A DNA stretch of 64,000 bases, taken from the NCBI RefSeq assembly GCF_024159085.1, contig NZ_JAMZDE010000005.1, forward strand, positions 186,001 to 250,000, in the 5' to 3' direction. This document shows positions 57,056 to 64,000 of this stretch, one piece after another; the first letter of the stretch is position 1; the number at the start of each line of letters is the position of its first letter. The translations under genes and the position numbers were made by a program. The DNA comes from Idiomarina rhizosphaerae. Lineage in GTDB: Bacteria; Pseudomonadota; Gammaproteobacteria; Enterobacterales; Alteromonadaceae. The notes below the pieces were generated by a model. The model did no database searches, was not told the DNA's origin, and saw only the letters and a list, made by a program, of their open reading frames with translations.

Positions 57056-57247
57056 TTAATGCCTAGCTTCACAAAATGAGGCCTTTTTTACTGCTACTCC
57101 CATTGAAGCGGACATTATTCCAAATACGACAGCTTCATTAGAGATAAATCTAAGAGCTGGAAAACTATCTAACAAAAAAGTCACCACTAGAGAAAGTACC
57201 AAACCCAAGGCTGAGTACGTTAACCAAATTTTCTTAGTATTGTTCAT
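57056..57247 (-). CDS. Small two-helix membrane protein, hypothetical
   Basis: A 63-residue open frame with two hydrophobic segments (about 8-28 and 38-55) and a basic tail. It is preceded by a weak AGGGAAAA ribosome-binding site. No family is recognised. The hydrophobic pattern suggests it is real, but it could be a chance frame. Confidence 0.45.
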   Translation of the reverse strand: MNNTKKIWLTYSALGLVLSLVVTFLLDSFPALRFISNEAVVFGIMSASMGVAVKKASFCEARH

Positions 57248-57420
57248 TATTTTTTCCCTTACTTCACATCATTTACAAATCAACTCAGTAAACTAATTTT
57301 CGATTGAGACATAACGTTTCTCCAGACTGCGCTAGACACCTATAACCTAACAAAAAATGCAACAAAAATTAAACATTCAATTCAAAAAATCAGCATTTTC
57401 CCCCAAACAATAATTTCCCC

Positions 57421-57450
57421 TTTACCTCCACCACTCATCTCGCTTATGCT
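57421..57450 (+). promoter_or_regulatory. Predicted promoter of the MetJ-box TonB receptor
   Basis: TTTACC (57421-57426) and TATGCT (57445-57450) are separated by 18 bp. The start of transcription would fall at about 57457, inside the MetJ-box array, so a bound repressor would block the promoter. Confidence 0.5.
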
Positions 57451-57454
57451 AAAT

Positions 57455-57478
57455 AGCCGTTTAGACGTCTAAACGGCT
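57455..57478. promoter_or_regulatory. Three tandem MetJ boxes (24-bp perfect palindrome)
   Basis: Three adjacent 8-mers, AGCCGTTT, AGACGTCT and AAACGGCT, match the MetJ consensus AGACGTCT at 6, 8 and 6 of 8 positions. Together they form a perfect 24-bp palindrome 26 bp upstream of the receptor start. MetJ binds cooperatively to such tandem boxes. Confidence 0.85.
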
Positions 57479-57504
57479 TATTCGTTCATTTTGTGAGGTA
57501 TTTA

Positions 57505-60117
57505 ATGAAATCAAAGTTCTTTACGTTATCAACTGTTGCCGCTGGGCTTATCGCCGCATCGGCATCCCCAGCTCTGTTAGCCAATGATGCTAGCTCCGAG
57601 CTGGAACGCATTAGTGTTACGGGTTCCTACATTAAACGGGCCCAGAATGAAGACGCCACGCCGTTGCAAATTATTGATGCCAGCGACATATCGGCCAGCG
57701 GTGAAATTACGCTTACGGACTTGCTGCGTGACTTAACGGTGAATACCGGTAACAGTTACGACGAGCAATATACCAGCAGCTTTTCGGCGGGTTCGGCTTC
57801 GGTTGGCTTACGCGGCTTAAGCCCCAAAAACACGCTTATTCTGGTGAATGGTCAGCGGGTCTCTAACTACGGTTTTGCGCTGGGCACTCAGGATACCTTC
57901 GTTGACTTAAACGCCTTACCTTTAGGCGCGGTGGAGCGCATAGAGGTACTGAAAGACGGCGCTTCCGCGGTCTATGGATCGGACGCCATTGCCGGGGTTA
58001 TCAACATTATTTTGCGTAACAACGTACAAAACACCCAATTTCGGGCGGGTGTCGGCGGAGCCAGCGAAGGTTCATTAACGCAGTACAGCGCAGGCATTAT
58101 CAGCGGGTTTGGCGACATAGGAGACGACGGTTATAACCTGACATTCAGCTACGATTATCTGACCCGCGAGCGGCTAAATGCCGACGACCGCGACTTTACT
58201 CGTTCCGGTGACTTTCGCGATAAGCCCGGCGGGCGTTTAGCCGGCTGGTCGTCACAGGGCGGTAACTATTTAAGTGATCCGCAAAACCCTCAGGCTTTTG
58301 AGAACTGCCCGGGCATTTCTGAAAAAAGAGACCGAAGCGATTTCACCCCAGGTGCAGAGGGCCAGGTGTGTGCTTTTAACACCCAGCCATACAACACGCT
58401 GCAACCGGAAGTTGAGCGGCATCAGTTCTCACTGCAAGGCACCTTGCAAATCACCGATGACCTGCAGGCCTACAGCGACTTTCTGTACAGCAATAACCGT
58501 TCAAGCCATGTTTTTGGCGCACCGTTAAGCGTCGGTGCCGGGCTGCGGGCTTACAATCAGGAAACCGGCAGTTTAGTGGATATTCCGGTGGAATTACCGG
58601 TCGGGCATCCGGACAACCCGGGTTCAGAGGCCTTACCTTTTGAATACACGTTTTTTGATGTAGGCGAGCGCGTAAAAGCCAATAAGCAAGACTTTCACCG
58701 CTTTCTGGCCGGTGTAAATTACCGTGGCTTAGACTGGGACTGGTCAGTTAACGTGCTGAATTCACAAAGCCGCCAACGCGAGTATGTTGATAACTTTATT
58801 AACCGCTACACTTTTGAAGATGTGCTGGCCAGCGGCGAGTATGATTTCTTTAACGGCAACAATGACCCGGAAACCATTGAAGCGTTGCGCATTGATACGC
58901 GTCGTCCGGGCTTTTACGAGCTAAACAGTATTAACGCGAATGCCAGCACCATTTTAAAAGAGCTGGATAACGGGCCGCTAAGCGTTGCCTTTGGGGTCGA
59001 CTGGCGTGAAGAAGAAATGGATGCGGGAACCTCACCGGAGGTGTTATCGGGCACCGAACTGCGTCCGGCTATCAACCTGGTTAAAGGGAAACGACAAGTT
59101 GCCGCAGGCTTTGTTGAGCTGGACGTTCCGGTTGTCGAGAACCTGAATGTGAACCTTGCCGGCCGTTATGACCATTATGATGATTTTGGTTCAGCCTGGT
59201 CACCTAAAGTGGCGTTTCACTATGTTTTAGGCGACGACTGGTTGCTGCGCGGTTCCTGGTCCCGCGGCTTTCGTGCGCCATCGCTTCCGGAAATCGCAGA
59301 GAGCAACACCATCAGTTATGGCTCGGTTATCGATCCGAATGACCCCATTGATCCGGGCGTGCGACGCGGTTTCACGCAAGTGCGCACGGGTAATTCCGAG
59401 CTCGACGCCGAGCGCTCAACCAACCTCAATGCCGGTATTATTTGGTCTCCGCAAAAAGGCGCCAGCATTGCTGTAGATGTATTTGAGATTGAACAGGACG
59501 ACATTATTGCCCCCGATAACGCGCAGTTTATTGTCAATAATGAAGAACAGTACGCTGATCGTATTCAGCGTGACGATGCAGGCCGACTGCAAATTATCAG
59601 CAACCAATACCGCAACCAGGGCACCCGCTCTACCCGCGGTTTTGATATTGATGCGAACTACCAAGTGCAGTTAAGCAACTCTACGCTTCAGTTTCAGAGC
59701 ACCTGGTCACGGCTGTTGGAGTACGAACAGGCGTTAGTTGCCGGTCAGGAGCCTATTGATGGTGCTGGTGGTAATATTTTAGGTGCTCTGCCCAAGTGGA
59801 AAGGTAACAATCAGCTACGCTGGCTTGTTAGCGACTGGCAATGGGGCGTCAGCCTTAACTACACCAGCAGCTACGAGCAGCAGGTTGCCACACAAAGCAG
59901 CAACCCGGGCTTAGATGAAAAGGTTGATAGTTACTGGCAGGTTGATTCTCAACTGGTTTATCAAGGCTTTGGTGACACTCAGCTGACCTTAAATATCAGC
60001 AACCTGTTCGACGAGGAGCCGCCGTTTGATCCAGCCGGAGGTGCCTACGGATACGATATGACCCAGTACAACCTGCGCGGTCGAACGGCTAATATATCCG
60101 TTGTTCATAATTTTTAA
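57505..60117 (+). CDS. TonB-dependent receptor, probable MetJ regulon member
   Basis: An 870-residue outer-membrane receptor. The signal peptide ends near residue 26; the TonB-box-like ERISVTGSYI follows, then a plug domain with NTLILVNGQRVSNYG and VERIEVLKDGASAVYGSDAI, and a barrel with SWSRGFRAPSLPE and a C-terminal HNF. The ATG at 57505 follows GAGG. MetJ boxes in the promoter suggest uptake of a methionine-related compound or cobalamin (cofactor of MetH); the sequence alone does not fix the ligand. An intrinsic terminator ends the gene. Confidence 0.92.
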   Translation: MKSKFFTLSTVAAGLIAASASPALLANDASSELERISVTGSYIKRAQNEDATPLQIIDASDISASGEITLTDLLRDLTVNTGNSYDEQYTSSFSAGSASVGLRGLSPKNTLILVNGQRVSNYGFALGTQDTFVDLNALPLGAVERIEVLKDGASAVYGSDAIAGVINIILRNNVQNTQFRAGVGGASEGSLTQYSAGIISGFGDIGDDGYNLTFSYDYLTRERLNADDRDFTRSGDFRDKPGGRLAGWSSQGGNYLSDPQNPQAFENCPGISEKRDRSDFTPGAEGQVCAFNTQPYNTLQPEVERHQFSLQGTLQITDDLQAYSDFLYSNNRSSHVFGAPLSVGAGLRAYNQETGSLVDIPVELPVGHPDNPGSEALPFEYTFFDVGERVKANKQDFHRFLAGVNYRGLDWDWSVNVLNSQSRQREYVDNFINRYTFEDVLASGEYDFFNGNNDPETIEALRIDTRRPGFYELNSINANASTILKELDNGPLSVAFGVDWREEEMDAGTSPEVLSGTELRPAINLVKGKRQVAAGFVELDVPVVENLNVNLAGRYDHYDDFGSAWSPKVAFHYVLGDDWLLRGSWSRGFRAPSLPEIAESNTISYGSVIDPNDPIDPGVRRGFTQVRTGNSELDAERSTNLNAGIIWSPQKGASIAVDVFEIEQDDIIAPDNAQFIVNNEEQYADRIQRDDAGRLQIISNQYRNQGTRSTRGFDIDANYQVQLSNSTLQFQSTWSRLLEYEQALVAGQEPIDGAGGNILGALPKWKGNNQLRWLVSDWQWGVSLNYTSSYEQQVATQSSNPGLDEKVDSYWQVDSQLVYQGFGDTQLTLNISNLFDEEPPFDPAGGAYGYDMTQYNLRGRTANISVVHNF

Positions 60118-60131
60118 TTGATAATGTCAGC

Positions 60132-60163
60132 AGAGCCAGAAGATTTTCTTCTGGCTCTATTTT
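60132..60163 (+). terminator. Intrinsic terminator of the TonB receptor gene
   Basis: AGAGCCAGAAGA and TCTTCTGGCTCT form a perfect 12-bp stem around TTT, followed by ATTTT. It lies 14 nt after the stop codon. Confidence 0.88.
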
Positions 60164-60233
60164 GTAAACGTGTGATCCATAAGCTTCTATTAAGCTATAG
60201 TACAAGGAGTCTTAATAAAGGAACCTTGCGCTT

Positions 60234-61262
60234 ATGAAAAAATGGATCTGGATAATTGCATCGGGAGTTACCGCAATAGCAGCGGTTAATGTCCAGGCGC
60301 AAGAACTGTCTGATATGCAGCAGTGTCTGCTAGATGAAATGAACAGCACGAAAGCGGAGACCACTATTGCCGATGTGAGGTCTAAATGCGAGGAGAAACT
60401 TCGCTCTGCTGACGATGAAGATATTGTTGAAGTGGATGCCGTAGAAGAGCCCGGTGCTTTAACCAATCGTATGAAAAGAGAGCAAATAACCCAGTTTGAC
60501 CCTTACGTGTTAACGCCGCACCGTCGTAACTATTTATTACCCTTTATTTCCAGCAACAATATCAACCGGTTACGGTACGCTGATGTTGAAGGCTATCAGG
60601 AAAATCTGGAAGATCACGAAGCAAAATTTCAGGTCAGCTTTAAAATACCCTTTAATAGGGAAGGCTTCTTATTTGAGGACGACCAGCTGTTCTTTGGTTT
60701 AACGATACAGTCCTGGTGGCAGCTGTATTCCAGTAATATTTCTAAGCCATTCCGTGAAACCAACTACATGCCCGAGCTTTTCTACGCCACTTCAACCGGC
60801 TGGCACCCTTTTGGTACCAATACCGCGCTAGTTTTTGGTGTAGAGCATTTATCTAACGGCCGCAGCCAGCCATTGTCACGCAGCTGGAACCGCGGATATA
60901 TGCAATTTGTGGTGGAAAAAGACCGCTTTGTTTTCTCGCTGAAGCCCTGGTTACGTTTTCAGGAAGACCCAAAAACAGACCCCATGCAGTCCAGTGGCGA
61001 CGACAACCCGAATATTACCGATTACGTGGGTGACTATGAATTCACCACCGCCTATAACGATGGTGATTTCGAGTACATTCTCAGGCTCCGCCATGCCATA
61101 GATACCGGCAGAGGGTCGGCGGAGCTTAACTGGACATTTCCTATTGGCGGGAAGTTTATTGGCTATACCTCAATTTTCACCGGTTACGGAGAGAGCCTGA
61201 TTGATTACAACCACAAGCAGACTCGTTTTGGTATCGGTATAGCCTTAAACAATATTCTATAA
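60234..61262 (+). CDS. pldA: Outer-membrane phospholipase A
   Basis: PldA hydrolyses phospholipids that appear in the outer leaflet of the outer membrane. The 342-residue protein has a signal peptide (cleavage after about residue 22), an acidic N-terminal linker that is longer than usual, and the catalytic set His205, Ser207 and Asn219 in EHLSNGRSQ...SRSWNR. The barrel strands follow to the C-terminus. It converges on the next TonB receptor gene with only 4 nt between stops. Confidence 0.94.
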   Translation: MKKWIWIIASGVTAIAAVNVQAQELSDMQQCLLDEMNSTKAETTIADVRSKCEEKLRSADDEDIVEVDAVEEPGALTNRMKREQITQFDPYVLTPHRRNYLLPFISSNNINRLRYADVEGYQENLEDHEAKFQVSFKIPFNREGFLFEDDQLFFGLTIQSWWQLYSSNISKPFRETNYMPELFYATSTGWHPFGTNTALVFGVEHLSNGRSQPLSRSWNRGYMQFVVEKDRFVFSLKPWLRFQEDPKTDPMQSSGDDNPNITDYVGDYEFTTAYNDGDFEYILRLRHAIDTGRGSAELNWTFPIGGKFIGYTSIFTGYGESLIDYNHKQTRFGIGIALNNIL

Positions 61263-61266
61263 GAGT

Positions 61267-63282
61267 TTAGAAACTATAGGCGGCTGACAACCATAAGCGT
61301 CGGCCGTCTTCAACATAGCCATACTCTTCCACGCCAATTTCCTTGTCGAATAAGTTATAGACGCCTGCAGCCAGCTTTAAGTCACGCGTGACAAAGTAGT
61401 TAACACCAACGTCAGCTAAGGTGTACGAAGGCGCAACCAGAGAACCCTGTGAAGGTCCGGTTGTCGGTTGGCTCTCTTCACCACGATAATGCACACGCAG
61501 CCAACTGTTCCAACGCTTACCTGGCTGCCAGTTCAGTGAGGTTTGCACTAAGTGCTTAGGTAGCTGGTTTAAGGGCTCACCTTTGTATTCACCGGATTTC
61601 TGCTCGGAATCGGTGTAAGTATAGTTACCTTTCAGAGACCATTCACGACTGAAATGCGTGCTCATTGTCAGTTCAACCCCGCGGGTAACGGCTTCATCAA
61701 TGTTCACGCGGGTGGTTGGCATAGACCCAAATTGGTTAGGCCCTGCATCACAGATGGTTTGAGGACAGTCGACACGAGTAATTTTGTCGTCAAATTCATT
61801 ATAAAAAACAGTTATGGAGCTTGAGCTACGACGCCCCCACTCAGTATATAAACCCAGCTCGTAGTTGGTTGAGCTTTCGGCTTCCAGGTCCGGGTTACCA
61901 TAGACATTACCGCCACGACTGACTTGCCCCCAATCCGCGGTTGTTTCACGCAGGCTAGGCGCACGGAACCCAGTAGAAACGCCACCTTTAATTGTGGTCG
62001 CGCGGCTTAATGTATAAACACCATAAACACGCGGACTCCAGTGCCCACCAAAAATGTCGTCGTCATCGTAACGGACACCGGTCGTCAGGTTAAAGTCACT
62101 GAATATCGGCCAGGCTGTTTCTGCAAAGGCTGACCATTGTGAGCCTTCGATACGAGTTCTGTCACTTATCTGGTTACTGGTTAAGTCTTCCAGTTCTTCT
62201 TTTTGGTATGCAACGCCAAGGTTCATAGAACTTTCTTCAAGCAGCGGCACGTTCCAGTGACTCTGAAAATCAGTATTGGTAATGGTCATCAGACGCGCTT
62301 TGTTTTCAAATTCATCTCGCTTTAAATAACTACGGGCGCCAACCAGCCCCCACTGGCCATTGTGGGCAATGGATACGCTATTACTGTCATATTCAGTGGT
62401 TGATGACTCCGGACATCCACGGCGACCGCATTCTTCGCCTGGTGCCAACGGCTCAATAGTTTTGCCCACAGAAGCGTCGATGCTTTGCTTCGCAGTACCC
62501 ACCTCAAACAAAATTTCATGGTCGCGGTTTGGCGTGTAAGCCAGTTTTAAGTCCGCATCTTCTGCAGTTTTATCCCGATAGCCAGAAATAATTTCATCTT
62601 CCAGGCGACGCGTATAACCGGCAGACAATTGAATTCCCAAAGTATCTTTAATTAACGAGCCCGAAGTAAACAAGTTAGTCTGGTAGCTGTTACCTGATTC
62701 TGAACGTTCCTGCAGAGTGCCATCAACGCGGATCTCCGAGCGCCATTCTTCCGGCGTTTTACGGGTAATAATATTGATAACACCACCTATTGCGTCTGAA
62801 CCGTAAAGAGACGACATAGGCCCCCGAATAACCTCAATTCGGTCAATTGCGGCCAATGGCGGAGTCCAGGCACCTTCAACACCGGGACCGTCACTATTTG
62901 GACGGGTTTCGCGTGAGCTTTGACGCTGGCCATCGACCAAAATCAATGTGTAATCAGCTCCCATACCGCGCAGACTAATGTCCTGCCGATCACCGCCACC
63001 AGTCACGATAACACCCGGTACGTCGGTCATAGCATCGGTTAGATCTTTATAAAAACGCTGAGAAAGGTCTTTTCTGTCAATAACGGAAATTGAAGCGGGA
63101 GCTTCTTTCAGGTGCTGTGCAACGCCTGATGCAGTCACCACCATAACTTCCATGTCTTTGTGTTTATGATGTTTCCTTTTTGGCTTTTCCTGTTCCTGCG
63201 CCTGAGCAACGCCTACAGCTGATACTACAGTTAATGCTAGAATGCTCAATTTTAAGCCGCTGATACTGCAATTCATGTTCAT
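61267..63282 (-). CDS. TonB-dependent siderophore-type receptor
   Basis: A 671-residue outer-membrane receptor. A signal peptide (about 1-28) is followed by a His/Lys-rich stretch (KPKRKHHKHKD), the TonB box MEVMVVTASG, the plug (SLRGMGADYTLILVDGQRQS, RIEVIRGPMSSLYGSDAIGG), and a barrel ending in SAAYSF. The pattern resembles FepA/IrgA-type receptors for catecholate siderophores. A Fur box lies upstream, so expression should rise under iron limitation. The exact ligand is not known. Confidence 0.92.
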   Translation of the reverse strand: MNMNCSISGLKLSILALTVVSAVGVAQAQEQEKPKRKHHKHKDMEVMVVTASGVAQHLKEAPASISVIDRKDLSQRFYKDLTDAMTDVPGVIVTGGGDRQDISLRGMGADYTLILVDGQRQSSRETRPNSDGPGVEGAWTPPLAAIDRIEVIRGPMSSLYGSDAIGGVINIITRKTPEEWRSEIRVDGTLQERSESGNSYQTNLFTSGSLIKDTLGIQLSAGYTRRLEDEIISGYRDKTAEDADLKLAYTPNRDHEILFEVGTAKQSIDASVGKTIEPLAPGEECGRRGCPESSTTEYDSNSVSIAHNGQWGLVGARSYLKRDEFENKARLMTITNTDFQSHWNVPLLEESSMNLGVAYQKEELEDLTSNQISDRTRIEGSQWSAFAETAWPIFSDFNLTTGVRYDDDDIFGGHWSPRVYGVYTLSRATTIKGGVSTGFRAPSLRETTADWGQVSRGGNVYGNPDLEAESSTNYELGLYTEWGRRSSSSITVFYNEFDDKITRVDCPQTICDAGPNQFGSMPTTRVNIDEAVTRGVELTMSTHFSREWSLKGNYTYTDSEQKSGEYKGEPLNQLPKHLVQTSLNWQPGKRWNSWLRVHYRGEESQPTTGPSQGSLVAPSYTLADVGVNYFVTRDLKLAAGVYNLFDKEIGVEEYGYVEDGRRLWLSAAYSF

Positions 63283-63298
63283 CCCCTAATGAAATATA

Positions 63299-63317
63299 AA
63301 TGCGAATTATTTTCATT
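63299..63317. promoter_or_regulatory. Fur box
   Basis: On the minus strand AATGAAAATAATTCGCATT matches the 19-bp palindromic Fur consensus at 16 of 19 positions (counting the free centre). It lies 17 bp upstream of the receptor start and 73 bp upstream of the divergent LysR gene. Confidence 0.82.
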
Positions 63318-63389
63318 AGCGATTTTAACTGGTACTATGGAATCAGCAATTTCAAAAATATTGAAAGCTTCTTTAGCAGGACTTAAAAC

Positions 63390-64000
63390 ATGAATCCGAA
63401 AATGATTCGATCACTAAAAGCCTTTACCCGTACGGTAGAACTCAACAGCATGAGTGCCGCTGCAAATGAACTGCATATGACAGTGTCCGCTATTAGCCAG
63501 CAGTTGCAGCGACTGGAAAACGACAACGGTATTTCGTTATTTCATCGTAATACACGTTCGCTTTCACTTACCGAAGCCGGTCAGGTTTTTTATCAATCGT
63601 GCCTCGATATGTTGTCTATTGCCGCGAAAAACCAGGAACGTTGGGATCAATTAACAAACCAGCCGCAAGGGCAAATAAAAATTATTGCGCCCGTGGGTTT
63701 TGGCGGAGGTTTGCTAAGCGAGCCCTTAAAACAACTGCAACATGAATTCACTAACGTAAGCTTTCAACTGCATATGACCGACGAGCCTATCGATCTCATT
63801 ACCGCGGGGGCAGATCTGGCTATTCGCATTGGCCCGCTGGCCGATTCAACCTTATACGCCAGACATTTGGCCGACTGGCACATGGTTCCCTGCATTGCTG
63901 CTGAGCACCCTGCGGCTAAGAACTCGATAAAAAGCTTTGAAGATTTACCCGAAGGTTGTTTTATTGGTCACATACCCAGCTTACCCAATAAGGATTTTCC
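63390..64000 (+). CDS. LysR-family transcriptional regulator, partial (cut by right edge)
   Basis: The frame is open from the ATG at 63390 to the window end, giving 203 complete codons. The N-terminal helix-turn-helix is clear (MSAAANELHMTVSAISQQL, then FHRNTRSLSLTEAG), and the start of the effector domain follows (IKIIAPVGFGGGLLSEPL). AGG lies 9 nt upstream of the ATG. It is divergent from the Fur-box receptor gene and may co-regulate it; the C-terminus lies outside the window. Confidence 0.92.
   Translation, partial: MNPKMIRSLKAFTRTVELNSMSAAANELHMTVSAISQQLQRLENDNGISLFHRNTRSLSLTEAGQVFYQSCLDMLSIAAKNQERWDQLTNQPQGQIKIIAPVGFGGGLLSEPLKQLQHEFTNVSFQLHMTDEPIDLITAGADLAIRIGPLADSTLYARHLADWHMVPCIAAEHPAAKNSIKSFEDLPEGCFIGHIPSLPNKDF

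Overview
The window looks like chromosomal DNA of a marine gammaproteobacterium of the order Alteromonadales, most likely Idiomarina or a close relative. This is inferred from protein character, gene order and the combination of a histidine-degradation cluster with an E. coli-like housekeeping backbone; no database search was possible. No rRNA, tRNA, CRISPR array, integrase or transposase gene was seen.

Layout. 1-4.9 kb: an MgtC-family membrane protein cut by the left edge, a flavin reductase, a DUF2959 lipoprotein with a Pmp3-type peptide, an SDR enzyme, then yihY-dtd-yiiD in the same order as E. coli. 4.9-11.7 kb: histidine utilisation, with hutC-hutU-hutH facing hutI across a palindromic HutC operator, and hutG translationally coupled to rraA. 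11.9-25.6 kb: an EAL phosphodiesterase with a degenerate GGDEF domain, hslVU-ftsN-argS-priA, rpmE, a short malic enzyme, two identical REP/BIME elements, then metJ facing metL. 25.6-38.9 kb: mrcA, a hofMNOPQ-like operon for type IV pilus assembly or DNA uptake (pilM, pilN, an apparent pilO-pilP fusion, pilQ), aroK-aroB-damX-dam, then elaA-rsmJ-peroxiredoxin-flavoprotein with overlapping ends.

38.9-57.2 kb is accessory and patchy. It holds a Trypco2-like orphan, a SIMPL protein, small exported proteins, an acyltransferase next to a LytS/LytTR two-component pair, a TonB receptor followed directly by an OmpR-type regulator and kinase, an FMN-riboswitch-controlled ribB, a divergent LysR/NmrA pair, a ChaN/EreA-like secreted protein, and an AraC-AhpD-YrhK run. 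Its left part reads as more A/T-rich than the backbone. Short repeated noncoding sequences lie between the genes.

57.4-64 kb is an outer-membrane block: a TonB receptor behind three tandem MetJ boxes, outer-membrane phospholipase A, and a second TonB receptor behind a Fur box, divergent from a LysR regulator cut by the right edge. MetJ itself is encoded 34 kb away in the same window, which makes the first receptor a strong candidate for methionine- or cobalamin-linked uptake. The most interesting signals are these MetJ boxes, the paired BIMEs, the shared 18-bp motif in front of the LytTR kinase and the acyltransferase, and an exact inverted 12-mer flanking an orphan gene.
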